In this document: one piece after another, positions 16,683-24,972 of the stretch | Layout of the letters: each line of letters begins with the position of its first letter | Position numbering within the stretch: position 1 is the stretch's first letter | Source of the DNA: Pseudomonadota bacterium | Lineage (GTDB): Bacteria; Pseudomonadota; Alphaproteobacteria; Sphingomonadales; Sphingomonadaceae | DNA length: 32,155 bases | Direction of reading: 5' to 3' | Assembly (NCBI GenBank): GCA_023416515.1 | Contig: JAEZHP010000010.1 | Coordinates: forward strand, 1 to 32,155 | Made by a program: the position numbers and the translations under genes | The notes under the pieces: model-generated | What the model was told of the DNA's origin: nothing | What the model saw: only the letters and a program-made list of their open reading frames with translations | Databases searched by the model: none

Positions 16683-17687
16683 ATGACCACCGCCCGCGCC
16701 TGGACCCTGAAGCAGCGCCCGCAAGGCATGCCGACACGCGCCGACTTCGAACTCAAGGACCAGGAACTGCCGCCGCTTGCGGAAGGCGAGGTGCGCGTGC
16801 GCAACCAGTGGCTAAGCGTCGACCCCTACATGCGGGGGCGGATGAACGACGTGAAGAGCTACGTGCCCCCCTTCCAGCTCAGCGAGCCGATGGAAGGCGG
16901 CGCCGTGGGCCGGGTCGTCGAGAGCCGGTCCGACGCGCTCAGCGAAGGCGACCTCGTCCAGCACATGCTCGGCTGGCGCGACGTGTCGTCCGCTCCCGCG
17001 GCCGCGTTCAACAAGCTGCCCGCGCTCGGAGTCGCCGACCATCAGTGGCTCGGCAATCTCGGCCTTACCGGCGGCACGGCTTATTGGGGTCTGCTCGACG
17101 CCGCCGAGGCGAAGCAGGGCGAGACCGTGTTCGTGTCCGCGGCGGCCGGCGCTGTCGGTTCCGCGGTCGTGCAGATCGCCAAGGCCAAGGGCATGACGGT
17201 GATCGGCTCGGCCGGCGGCGCCGAGAAATGCGCCTGGGTGAAGGAGCTCGGCGCCGACGCGGTGGTCGACTACAAGGCGGGGCCGGTGCTCAAGGGTCTC
17301 GCGGCCGCGCTCAAGGAGACCGGCGAGAGCGGCATCGACGTCTATTTCGACAATGTCGGCGGCGACCATCTCGACGCCGCGCTCGCCACCGCCCGCAACC
17401 GCGCCCGGGTCGCCATCTGCGGTCTGATCGAAGGCTATAACAGCAGTGAGCCGATGTCGCTTCGGTACTTTGCACGAGTGATCGCCGCGCGAATCACCAT
17501 CCGTGGCTTCCTGTTCCCCGACTATATGAGCCGGATGAGCGAGTTCTACGGCGAGATGGGGCCCTTGGTCGCAAGCGGAAAAATCACCTCTCGCGAAACC
17601 ATCCATGACGGCCTCGACTCGATGCCGGACGCGTTCATCGGCCTGTTCACCGGAAGTAACACCGGCAAGATGCTGGTCCGCCTCTAG
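16683..17687 (+). CDS. NADP-dependent medium-chain oxidoreductase (CurA / prostaglandin-reductase-like)
   Basis: A 334-residue zinc-free MDR protein; ATG 16683 follows GAGGGGAAG. Family motifs: NQWLSVDPYMRGRMND near residue 40, GLTGGTAYWGLLD, the nucleotide-binding AAAGAVGSAVVQIAK, GADAVVDYK, YFDNVGGDHLDAAL, and a C-terminal FIGLFTGSNTGKMLVRL. Members reduce the C=C bond of alpha,beta-unsaturated carbonyl compounds using NADPH, often as detoxification. It stands alone after a terminator, 60 bp before the flavodoxin-fold gene. Confidence 0.93.
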   Translation: MTTARAWTLKQRPQGMPTRADFELKDQELPPLAEGEVRVRNQWLSVDPYMRGRMNDVKSYVPPFQLSEPMEGGAVGRVVESRSDALSEGDLVQHMLGWRDVSSAPAAAFNKLPALGVADHQWLGNLGLTGGTAYWGLLDAAEAKQGETVFVSAAAGAVGSAVVQIAKAKGMTVIGSAGGAEKCAWVKELGADAVVDYKAGPVLKGLAAALKETGESGIDVYFDNVGGDHLDAALATARNRARVAICGLIEGYNSSEPMSLRYFARVIAARITIRGFLFPDYMSRMSEFYGEMGPLVASGKITSRETIHDGLDSMPDAFIGLFTGSNTGKMLVRL

Positions 17688-17747
17688 TCGGAACTTCCGG
17701 CAACGCCCGCGCCTTTACCTGCATCCATCCAGGCAAAGGAGCGTGAC

Positions 17748-18371
17748 GTGGCGCTGACGGCGATCGCCCTCAATTGCTCGTTGAAACGGTCGGACGGCGA
17801 AAGCTCCTCGACCGACAAGATGATCGGCCTCATCGTCTCCGAGCTCAAGAAGAGGCAAGTCGACTTCGCGGGCACGATCCGGGTCGCCGACTTCGAGGTG
17901 AAGCCCGGAGTCACTTCCGACGAAGGCGAGGGCGACGAGTGGCCGGAGCTTCGGCGCCGGATCCTCGCCGCCGACATCCTGATCTTCGGGACGCCGATCT
18001 GGATGGGCCAGCCGTCGAGCATCGCCAAGCGGGTGACCGAGCGGATGGACGCCTTCCTGTCCGAGACCGACGAGTGTGGCCGAATGCCGAGCTACGGCAA
18101 GGTCGCGATGGTCGCGGTCGTCGGCAACGAAGACGGCGCCCACCATGTCAGCGCCGAACTGTTCCAGGCGCTGAGCGATGTCGGGTGGACCCTGCCGGCG
18201 GGCGCTTCCTGCTACTGGGTGGGCGAAGCGATGCAGAAGACCGACTTCCAGGACCTGCCGCAGATCCCGGAGAAGGTCAGCAGCACCGCGGCGATGGTCG
18301 CGTCCAATACGGCGCATTTGGCTGCACTGCTCAAGGAGCGGCAATATCCCGGTCTCGCTTCCGGGCAGTAG
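17748..18371 (+). CDS. Flavodoxin-fold NAD(P)H-dependent reductase
   Basis: A 207-residue protein with GTG start 17748 and an AGGAG-like site upstream (aaggagcgtgac). The N-terminus ALTAIALNCSLKRSDGESSS is the FMN phosphate-binding loop of the NADPH-dependent FMN reductase family. FGTPIWMGQPSSIAKRVTERMD is the second flavin contact segment. No membrane or export signal is present. It probably carries out cytoplasmic quinone, flavin or azo-type reduction; substrate unknown. Its stop is 3 bp from the convergent UdgX stop. Confidence 0.88.
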   Translation: MALTAIALNCSLKRSDGESSSTDKMIGLIVSELKKRQVDFAGTIRVADFEVKPGVTSDEGEGDEWPELRRRILAADILIFGTPIWMGQPSSIAKRVTERMDAFLSETDECGRMPSYGKVAMVAVVGNEDGAHHVSAELFQALSDVGWTLPAGASCYWVGEAMQKTDFQDLPQIPEKVSSTAAMVASNTAHLAALLKERQYPGLASGQ

Positions 18372-18374
18372 CGC

Positions 18375-19853
18375 TTAGGCCAGCGCTTTTGCCCGCTCGC
18401 CGATGCGGGCGAGGTCCTCGACGAAGCGGGCATATTCGTCGCGTTTGCGTTCTTCCTCGGGGATCCGGAGGAGGAAGCTCGGGTGGACAGTGACCCAGGC
18501 CTCGCCGCCGTCGGGTAGCTCCAGCGCCTGGCCTCGGACTCGGCTGATCGTCATCACCCGGCCGAACAGGCTTCGAGCGGCGGTGGCGCCCAAGGCGACC
18601 GTGACCGGCGGCCGGATCAGGGTGCGCTCCTGCTCGATCCACCAGCGGCACGCCTCGATCTCCGGCGCGTCCGGCTTCTGGTGGATGCGGCGCTTGCCAC
18701 GGCGCTCGAACTTGAAATGCTTGACCGCGTTGGTGACGTAGGTCTGCGTCCGGTCGACTCCGGCCTCGCCAAGCGCTCGGTCGAACAACTGCCCGGCCGG
18801 GCCGACGAAGGGCCGCCCCGCAATATCTTCCTGGTCGCCCGGCTGCTCGCCGACGAACATGATCCTGGCGTCGACCGGTCCCTCGCCGAACACCGTCTGG
18901 GTTGCGTGCTTGTAAAGGTGGCAGCGGGTGCACGCCTTCGCGTCGGCAAGGATCGCCTCCCACGCCGCCAGCGCGTTGTCGCCGGGCTCAAGCCGACGCT
19001 CGGCCTGGTCGGCAATCGCCAAACCTTCGACTTCCGCCTCACCGAGCTTGCGTTTCGATGCCTCGACCATCGCCGCCTCGCGTCCCTGCGCACCCGCGAT
19101 CAACGGAGCGACCAACGCGGTCTCCGGCATGTTTTTCCAATATTTCTTCGGCATCTCCTTGAGCATCGCCCCGACCTTGAGCCGCGCCGGATTGAAGATG
19201 CTGGAATAATAGGTCTTCCACGTCTCCTCGACCGGATCGCCCGACGGCGCATCGGCACGCGTGGCGCCAGGTCCTTCGCTGAGGCGGTCGCCATCCCAGT
19301 GGATCGACAGCTCCGGAGTGAGGATCGACCAGCGCATCGCGGCGAAGCGGCGAACGAAGAAGCCGGCGGTCGCGCGCACGATGTGATGGTCGGGCTCGAA
19401 CCAGGCGACGAAGCGCGCGGTGCCCTCCGGGTTACCATTATCTCCGCCGTCCGGCTCGGGCACTTCGCGGAAGCGCAGGAAGGCATGCATCTTGTGCATG
19501 TCGCGGCGCACCTCCTTGGCCATCCGCTCGAGCCGCTGGACGAGAGGATCGGCGCCGTCCTCCATCGCCTTCGGGTTCGAGCGGATCCGGCACAAAAGAG
19601 TGTAGAGCAAAGCGAAACGCTCGGGATCCGAATGGCAGATCACCGACTGGGCCAGGGTCAGGAATGCCCGCGGCACCGCGAAGGCCGGGCCGTCGGCGGC
19701 CGGAGGAGGCGCTTCGTCGCCAAACAGGTCGCCGCCGCCCTGTCCCACCTGCCAGGTGACCTCGCGCGGCGGCACCCCGGCGACCGCGAGCCCCCGCGCC
19801 GAGTCTCTCCAGCCCTCGAAATCATCCTCATCGGCGAGCAGGACCGCGTGCAT
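18375..19853 (-). CDS. DUF4130 / UdgX fusion: uracil-DNA-binding repair protein
   Basis: A 492-residue two-domain protein. Residues 1 to about 255 match the DUF4130 (TIGR03915-type) domain, with LLADEDDFEGWRDSAR and HKMHAFLRFRE, FEPDHHIVRATAGFFVRRF. From about 290 the UDG-superfamily domain starts: CTRCHLYKHATQTVFGEG (Cys308, Cys311), motif GEQPGDQED (335-343), KRRIHQKP (387-394) and HPSFLLR (457-463). The His in KRRIH (His391) equals the residue with which mycobacterial UdgX forms a covalent bond to DNA uracil. The canonical third iron-sulphur Cys position reads VKH, as expected for UdgX. It is probably a damage-binding suicide-type factor. Its usual partner, the radical SAM protein, lies 2.4 kb away. 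Confidence 0.92.
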   Translation of the reverse strand: MHAVLLADEDDFEGWRDSARGLAVAGVPPREVTWQVGQGGGDLFGDEAPPPAADGPAFAVPRAFLTLAQSVICHSDPERFALLYTLLCRIRSNPKAMEDGADPLVQRLERMAKEVRRDMHKMHAFLRFREVPEPDGGDNGNPEGTARFVAWFEPDHHIVRATAGFFVRRFAAMRWSILTPELSIHWDGDRLSEGPGATRADAPSGDPVEETWKTYYSSIFNPARLKVGAMLKEMPKKYWKNMPETALVAPLIAGAQGREAAMVEASKRKLGEAEVEGLAIADQAERRLEPGDNALAAWEAILADAKACTRCHLYKHATQTVFGEGPVDARIMFVGEQPGDQEDIAGRPFVGPAGQLFDRALGEAGVDRTQTYVTNAVKHFKFERRGKRRIHQKPDAPEIEACRWWIEQERTLIRPPVTVALGATAARSLFGRVMTISRVRGQALELPDGGEAWVTVHPSFLLRIPEEERKRDEYARFVEDLARIGERAKALA

Positions 19854-19870
19854 GGTTCAATCTATCCATT

Positions 19871-19928
19871 CGTCCCGAGCGAAGTCGAGGGCGCATGCGG
19901 TGCGGACGCCCCTCGACAAGCTCGGGAC
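19871..19928. repeat. Long imperfect inverted repeat, sphingomonad-type intergenic palindrome
   Basis: The arms are CGTCCCGAGC...GAGGGCG at 19871-19893 and CGCCCCTCGA...GGGACG at 19906-19928, around a 12-base loop. They pair except for the GCGAAGT/CAAGCT interior. The palindrome fills most of the divergent gap between the UdgX and GST genes. I recognise the CCCGAGCGAAGTCGAGG core from sphingomonad genomes, from memory only. Confidence 0.7.
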
Positions 19929-19969
19929 GAGCGGGAAGAGAGGTGCGACAACAGAATAGGCGGCCCTGC

Positions 19970-20662
19970 GTGACCCTTCACCTCTATTACCACCCCTTCT
20001 CCTCTTATTGTCAGAAGGTGATGATCGCCCTCCACGAGCGCGACCTTCCCTATGAGCGCAACGTCGTCGATCTCGGTGACGAGCGAGCGAAGGCGGAGTT
20101 CGCGGCGATCTGGCCCTACGCCAAGTTCCCGGTGCTCAACGACGATCATGCCGGCGTGACCCTGCCCGAGAGCACGGTGATCATCGAATATCTCGACACC
20201 TTGTCCGCGTCCGGAAAGCGCATGACCCCGATCGAACCCGTGCACCTTCGCGCAGTCCATCTGCTCGACCGGGTCATCGACAATTACATCCAGACGCCGA
20301 TGCAGAAGATCGTCGGCGATCGCCTCCGCCCCGAGGGGAAGCGCGACCCTCACGGGGTCGGGGAAGCCCGCGCCCTGCTCGAGACGAGCTACCGGTTCCT
20401 CGAGCCCCGCATCATCCAGACCTATCTGGCCGGACCGGACGTCACCCTCGCGGACTGCGCCGCGGCGCCGGCTTTGTTCTATGCCCAGAAGGTGGCGCCG
20501 TTCGCCGACAGGTATCCGCTTCTCGGCGCCTATCTCCAGCGCATGCTCGACCGGCCCAGCTTCGCGCGCTGCGTCGAGGAGGCGCGTTCTTTCCGCGAAT
20601 TCTTCCCTTCGGCTGAAAGCGATGGCGACTGGCCGGAAAGTTCCGGCCGGACCGCCTTCTAG
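19970..20662 (+). CDS. Glutathione S-transferase family protein
   Basis: A 230-residue protein. The start is set at GTG 19970, because the thioredoxin-fold domain begins immediately (TLHLYYHPFSSYCQKVMIAL). Upstream in-frame codons lie in the intergenic palindrome. The SSYCQK segment carries the probable catalytic Ser/Cys. PVLNDDHAGVTLPESTVIIEYLD is the glutathione gamma-glutamyl binding part with the conserved Pro and Glu-Ser. An all-helical C-terminal domain follows, with AGPDVTLADCAAAPALFYA. It probably conjugates or reduces electrophiles with glutathione in the cytoplasm; the substrate is unknown. Confidence 0.88.
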   Translation: MTLHLYYHPFSSYCQKVMIALHERDLPYERNVVDLGDERAKAEFAAIWPYAKFPVLNDDHAGVTLPESTVIIEYLDTLSASGKRMTPIEPVHLRAVHLLDRVIDNYIQTPMQKIVGDRLRPEGKRDPHGVGEARALLETSYRFLEPRIIQTYLAGPDVTLADCAAAPALFYAQKVAPFADRYPLLGAYLQRMLDRPSFARCVEEARSFREFFPSAESDGDWPESSGRTAF

Positions 20663-20677
20663 AGCGGAACGAAAGCC

Positions 20678-20698
20678 GCCGCCCCGCTTTGGGGCGGC
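20678..20698 (+). promoter_or_regulatory. Hairpin abutting the start codon of the small membrane gene
   Basis: GCCGCCCC and GGGGCGGC form a perfect 8-bp stem with a 5-base loop (gcttt). The stem ends directly before ATG 20699 and includes any G-rich ribosome site, so it could mask translation initiation. It could instead be a leftover stem from GST termination; there is no T-run. Confidence 0.45.
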
Positions 20699-20869
20699 AT
20701 GGCCAGCACAGCATTGGATCGCGACCGCCGCCGGCTGCCGCTTTCTCTCGCCTTCCTGACCGCGCTCGGCGCGTCGCAGGCGGCCCTGTGGTTCTATTTC
20801 CGCAAGCGCCAGCCGCTTACCGACCGCCGAACCCGCGACCGCCTCCAGCCGAAAGCGAGCGCCTCATGA
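20699..20869 (+). CDS. Small single-pass membrane protein, 56 residues
   Basis: ATG 20699 to TGA 20869. The protein starts MASTALDRDRRRLPLS, then has one hydrophobic helix (LAFLTALGASQAALWFYF), then a basic tail (RKRQPLTDRRTRDRLQPK). Arg on both sides of a single helix suggests a small inner-membrane protein. Its TGA overlaps the ATG of the next gene (ATGA at 20866-20869), which supports real translation and coupling to the metallo-beta-lactamase-fold hydrolase. I do not recognise a family. Confidence 0.65.
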   Translation: MASTALDRDRRRLPLSLAFLTALGASQAALWFYFRKRQPLTDRRTRDRLQPKASAS

Positions 20870-21720
20870 AGATCCACCATCTGAATTGCGGCACCTGCTG
20901 CCCGCCGGGCGGACGGCTGTTCGATGGCACCACTGATTCCCCCCGCGGCCACATCGTGTGCCACTGCCTGCTCATCGAGAGCGACCAAGGCCTGATCCTC
21001 GTCGATACCGGCTTCGGCACCCGCGACGTCGCCGACCCGCATCGCCTGAGCGAATTCTTCCTCCACATGAACCAGATCCAGCTGCGTCCGGAAGAGACCG
21101 CGCTCGCCCAGGTGAAGCGAATGGGGTTCAAGCCGGAGGACGTCCGCCACATCGTCGTCACTCATCTCGACTTCGATCATGCCGGCGGTCTCGAGGATTT
21201 CCCCAACGCGACCGTCCACCTCACCGCCCGGGAGAGGGAAGTGGCCGATGCCCAGGAGGGCGGCGCCTTCGTCGGCACGCGCCGCTACCGTCCTGGCCAA
21301 TGGGACGAGGTGACGAGCTGGAAGATGTACCCGATGGGCGGAGGCGAGCGCTGGTTCGGCTTCGACTCGGTTCGCGACCTTGCCGGACTGCCGCCCGAAA
21401 TCCTTCTCATTCCGCTGGCCGGCCATACCTGGGGCCATAGCGGAGTGGCGATCAGGGAAGACAATGGCGGCTGGCTTCTCCACGCCGGGGACGCCTATTT
21501 CTACCGCGGCGAGGTCGGCAGCGCGCGCTATTCGTGCCCGCCGGGGATGCGCGGCTACCAGCGCATGATGGAGGTCGACCGCCACGCGAGACTCAGCAAC
21601 CAGGCCAAGCTCCGCCGCCTGAGCCTCGACCATGACGATGAGGTGCGGATATTCTGCGCCCACGATCCGGTCGAGTTTGAGATCCTGGCCGGCCTGGAGC
21701 ACCGCGCCCAGGCGGCCTGA
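20866..21720 (+). CDS. Metallo-beta-lactamase-fold hydrolase, lactonase-like
   Basis: A 284-residue protein; ATG 20866 overlaps the stop of the 56-residue gene. The metal motif THLDFDHAGG places His100, Asp102, Asp104 and His105 as in N-acylhomoserine lactonase-like MBL enzymes. Further ligands are in AGHTWGHSG and FCAHDPVEFE, and the bridging Asp is in HAGDAYFY. The N-terminus has three Cys (NCGTCCPPGG), and there is no signal peptide. Opening of a lactone ring or hydrolysis of another ester is plausible; quorum quenching is only one possibility. The neighbours do not define the substrate. Confidence 0.88.
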   Translation: MKIHHLNCGTCCPPGGRLFDGTTDSPRGHIVCHCLLIESDQGLILVDTGFGTRDVADPHRLSEFFLHMNQIQLRPEETALAQVKRMGFKPEDVRHIVVTHLDFDHAGGLEDFPNATVHLTAREREVADAQEGGAFVGTRRYRPGQWDEVTSWKMYPMGGGERWFGFDSVRDLAGLPPEILLIPLAGHTWGHSGVAIREDNGGWLLHAGDAYFYRGEVGSARYSCPPGMRGYQRMMEVDRHARLSNQAKLRRLSLDHDDEVRIFCAHDPVEFEILAGLEHRAQAA

Positions 21721-21751
21721 CCTCCGCCTTTCGCCGGGATGACGGTGGAGC

Positions 21752-22234
21752 TTACTCCCTCTCGTCACCCGGCATCTCGGTCTCGGCGCGCTCGAGTTCT
21801 TCGGGCTTTCGCTCCTCGAACACCCGGGCCGCCTTGTCCTCCTCGCTCTTGGTGAGCTCCTCGCCGGCGGCGGGGAACATCTCTTCTTCCTCCTCGTCGA
21901 TATGATGCTCGTAGCGGTGGCGCATCTCGCGGAACTTGGTGATCCAGCCGATGTCGTTCGGCTCGATCTCGACCAGCTCGCCGAGCAGATCGTCGATCTC
22001 CTTGTGCTCGGCGACCGAATGCCGAGCCTCGTCGCGAAGGTCCGGATTGGCGAGCATCAATGAATAGAGCGATTGCTCCTCAGCCGCGGCGTGGGCCTGG
22101 AGCTCCTTGCGAAGCTCGTCGAACAGCGCGCGCCGCTCATCGCTTCCGCGCGACGTCTCCTCGATCTGGTCGAGCAGCGTGCGGTGGCGGTCGTGGTCCT
22201 TCTTGAGCTCGGCATAGATGCGGGCGTCGGCCAT
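21752..22234 (-). CDS. Hemerythrin-like HHE-domain protein
   Basis: A 160-residue protein; ATG 22234 follows AAGGAG 8 bases upstream. HHE-type iron ligands are visible: KKDHDRHRTLLDQIE, LQAHAAAEEQSLYSLM, SVAEHKEIDDLL and MRHRYEHHIDEEEEEMFP. The tail is very acidic and basic (EDKAARVFEERKPEELERAETE). Such proteins bind a di-iron centre and act in iron, oxygen or nitric-oxide handling. It lies 29 bp after the stop of the radical SAM gene on the same strand, so the two are likely co-transcribed. An iron-related helper role for the Fe-S enzyme is speculative. Confidence 0.88.
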   Translation of the reverse strand: MADARIYAELKKDHDRHRTLLDQIEETSRGSDERRALFDELRKELQAHAAAEEQSLYSLMLANPDLRDEARHSVAEHKEIDDLLGELVEIEPNDIGWITKFREMRHRYEHHIDEEEEEMFPAAGEELTKSEEDKAARVFEERKPEELERAETEMPGDERE

Positions 22235-22263
22235 TCATGAAACTCCTTCCGGAGCGGAAATGC

Positions 22264-23508
22264 TCAGGCCGCGAACAGTTCCAGCTGCTCGGTCGCCGGC
22301 TTGAGGCGAGCGGCGAGGTCGGATCGGTCGGTGAGCAAGGTCGGGCGCCAGTCCGCGGTGGTGATAAACGGGCGCACCTTGGCCACCGACACGGTCAGTC
22401 GTGCCACGTCGTCGAGACTAAGCTTCCGGAGTCGGCGGCTGGCGACGATCTTGTCCACTGCCTTCACCCCGAGGCCGGGCACGCGCAGAAGCGCTTCACG
22501 GTCTGCTCGGTTCACGTCGACCGGGAAGCGCTCGCGGAACTTGAGGGCCCAGGCGAGCTTGGGATCGATGTCGAGCGGGAGCATTCCGGCCGCATCGGTG
22601 ACCTGGCCGACCTCCGCGGGTTCGAAGCCGTAGAAGCGCATCAGCCAGTCGGACTGGTAGAGCCGGTGCTCGCGCATCAGCGGCGGGCGCTGCAGGGGGA
22701 GGACTGCGCTCGCGTCGGGAATCGGGCTGAATGCGGAATAATAGACGCGGCGAAGCCGGAAGCGGTCGTAGAGGCCGCTCGCCCGGCCGATGATGGCTCG
22801 ATCGTCCGCGCCGTCGGCGCCCACGATCATCTGCGTTGATTGGCCCGCTGGTGCGAAATTGGGCGCCGACCGGAAGCGCTTCTTCGCGTCCTTGGTCTCC
22901 ACGATCGCGGCCTTCATGTCGCCCATCGCGCCTTCGATGCGCGCCGCGTCCTTCTCCGGCGCCAGCTTGGTCAGGCCGGAAACGGTCGGAAGCTCGACGT
23001 TGATCGAAACGCGGTCGGCATAGAGGCCGGCCTGGTGGACCAGCTCGGGGTCGGCGTCGGGGATTGTCTTGAGGTGGATGTAGCCGCGGAAATGGTGAAC
23101 TTCACGAAGTTCACGAGCCACGCGCACGATCTGCTCCATCGTATAGTCCGGCGAACGGATGATGCCCGAGGAGAGGAACAGCCCTTCGATGTAGTTGCGC
23201 TTGTAGAATGCGAGGGTGAGCTGGACGACCTCGTCCGGCGTGAAGCGGGCGCGGCGAACGTTCGAGCTCTTGCGGTTGATGCAATAATGGCAGTCGAAGA
23301 TGCAGGAGTTGGTCAGAAGGATCTTGAGCAGGCTGATGCAGCGCCCGTCGGGAGCGTAGGCGTGGCAGATGCCCATGCCTTCGGTCGAGCCGATTCCCTT
23401 GCCGCCGAGGCTGTCGCGCTTGGCGGTGCCGGACGACGCGCAGCTCGCGTCATATTTCGCCGCGTCGGCGAGAATCGCCAGCTTTTCCCGGGTGCCCAGC
23501 TGCGCCAT
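22264..23508 (-). CDS. Radical SAM protein linked to UdgX (putative DNA modification/repair)
   Basis: A 414-residue protein from ATG 23508. The radical SAM cluster motif CIFDCHYC gives Cys69, Cys73 and Cys76 for the 4Fe-4S/SAM centre. Upstream Cys (residues 23, 48, 57) lie in conserved-looking stretches (SGTAKRDSLGGKGIG, GICHAYAPDGRC). The middle forms the SAM barrel (SSGIIRSPDYTMEQIVRVARELR, SINVELPT). Residues about 331-356 are a helix-hairpin-helix: VNRADREALLRVPGLGVKAVDKI, expected to bind DNA. This matches the TIGR03916 family, found next to or near UdgX/DUF4130 genes. The reaction is unknown. No strong ribosome site was seen. Confidence 0.9.
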   Translation of the reverse strand: MAQLGTREKLAILADAAKYDASCASSGTAKRDSLGGKGIGSTEGMGICHAYAPDGRCISLLKILLTNSCIFDCHYCINRKSSNVRRARFTPDEVVQLTLAFYKRNYIEGLFLSSGIIRSPDYTMEQIVRVARELREVHHFRGYIHLKTIPDADPELVHQAGLYADRVSINVELPTVSGLTKLAPEKDAARIEGAMGDMKAAIVETKDAKKRFRSAPNFAPAGQSTQMIVGADGADDRAIIGRASGLYDRFRLRRVYYSAFSPIPDASAVLPLQRPPLMREHRLYQSDWLMRFYGFEPAEVGQVTDAAGMLPLDIDPKLAWALKFRERFPVDVNRADREALLRVPGLGVKAVDKIVASRRLRKLSLDDVARLTVSVAKVRPFITTADWRPTLLTDRSDLAARLKPATEQLELFAA

Positions 23509-23573
23509 TCGTTCTATTTATGTTCACGAGGCAGAATGTCCAGTGCGGCCGCGCAGCAAACGGCACCGGGAAG

Positions 23574-24971
23574 TTATTTCAGGGGATCCGCGACGGGCTC
23601 CTCAGCCTCGACGAGAAGCTTCCCGAGGAAGATCTTGTAGAGGACGAACACCAGCCCAGCTCCGCCTGCAGTCGCAACGTGAAGCATCCAGAACTGAGTC
23701 GTGGCCATGCTCTCGTAGAAGCCGCCGATCCAGCCGACGAGCGAGTTGGCCACGAAGAACGCCAAATAGTACAGTCCGATGACGGTGGCGTTGATCGCCT
23801 TCGGAGCGACCTTGGCGAACAGAGCGAGGCTGATCGGAAGGATGTGGGCGAAGGCGATGCTGTTGAGGACGTGGAACATGACCGGCCAGAACAGGCCGAT
23901 CTTGCCGCCCTCCGGCTGGGTCGCCGCGGCGGCGACCAGGCACAGGCCGCCGGCGATGCTGAACGCGCTTCCGATGATGATCTTGCCGAGCTCGTCCGGC
24001 TCCCGATGCCGCTTGCCCCACCAGCTCCAGAACGCGGCGACGATCACCAGGAAGGACACGCTGGTGATTGTGTCGAGGGTGATCAGCCAGGTCGTCGGAA
24101 GCCGCTCGCCGAACAGGACGAGGTCGAACTGCTGGTCACCCCACACCAGATAGACGTTGAAAATCTGCTGGTTGGTGAGAAGCGAGGTTGCGAGAACCGG
24201 AATGAGCAGGAGCAGAGCGCCGACCGCGGTCCAATCGCGGCGGTCGAGCTTCCTTCGCGGCGTATCGCTCGCGCTCCGGCGCGGCTCGTCGGGCGGCAAA
24301 TGGCGCTGCCCGGCGAGGTAGATAAGCAGGCCGATGATCATCCCAACGCCCGCGGCGCCGAAGCCCCAGTGCCAGCCGACCTTCTCCCCGAGCGTTCCCG
24401 AAATCAGCGGCGCCCCGATCACTCCGGCGTTGATCGCGATGTAGAAGATCTGGAAAGCCGCGGCCCGGCGGAGGTCGTTCGGTCGATAGAGGCCGCCGAC
24501 CTGGCTGGCGATGTTGCCCTTGAACGCCCCGACCCCGAGGATGAGGCAGAGGAGCGCTCCGATGAAGGCCTGCTCGAACGCCATCAGGAAGTGGCCGATC
24601 GCCATGAGCACGGCGCCGAGAATGACGGTTCGCCGCCGGCCGAGCAGCCGGTCGGCGATGAGGCCGCCGAAGATCGGGGTCAGGTAGACGAGCGCAGTGT
24701 AAGTCCCGAAGATCGCGGAAGCGAGCGGCTGGCCTTCGAGCCCGCCATAGAGATGCTTGAGCGTGTCGAGGCCGACGACCTGGTCCGCGCGGCCCGGCAG
24801 GAGCAGGTAATTGACCATGTAGAGCGTGAGCAGGCTCTGCATGGAATAATAAGAGAAACGCTCCCACGCCTCGGTGAAGGCGAGATAGCCGAGGCCGCGG
24901 GGATGGCCGAGGAACCCGCGGTCGTGGCGGTCTTCGATTCCGAAATCGGCAGTGGCGTCGGCAACACTCAT
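23574..24971 (-). CDS. POT-family peptide/proton symporter, second paralog
   Basis: A 465-residue, probably 14-helix MFS transporter. The proton-coupling ExxER motif is in AFTEAWERFSYYSM (Glu34, Glu37, Arg38). LGVGAFKGNIASQVGGLY is the POT signature-type segment with its Lys. WHWGFGAAGVGM and GWIGGFYESM follow the family pattern. It imports di/tripeptides or similar compounds with protons across the inner membrane. ATG 24971 lies 1 bp after the stop of the first paralog, so translation is coupled. The tail ends with a short acidic sequence. Confidence 0.93.
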   Translation of the reverse strand: MSVADATADFGIEDRHDRGFLGHPRGLGYLAFTEAWERFSYYSMQSLLTLYMVNYLLLPGRADQVVGLDTLKHLYGGLEGQPLASAIFGTYTALVYLTPIFGGLIADRLLGRRRTVILGAVLMAIGHFLMAFEQAFIGALLCLILGVGAFKGNIASQVGGLYRPNDLRRAAAFQIFYIAINAGVIGAPLISGTLGEKVGWHWGFGAAGVGMIIGLLIYLAGQRHLPPDEPRRSASDTPRRKLDRRDWTAVGALLLLIPVLATSLLTNQQIFNVYLVWGDQQFDLVLFGERLPTTWLITLDTITSVSFLVIVAAFWSWWGKRHREPDELGKIIIGSAFSIAGGLCLVAAAATQPEGGKIGLFWPVMFHVLNSIAFAHILPISLALFAKVAPKAINATVIGLYYLAFFVANSLVGWIGGFYESMATTQFWMLHVATAGGAGLVFVLYKIFLGKLLVEAEEPVADPLK

Positions 24972-24972
24972 C

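Noticed and set aside
20662..20698. EcfG promoter (GGAAC-N16-CTTT) before the 56-residue gene
   Set aside because: The -10 element differs from CGTT and would overlap the hairpin and the start codon.
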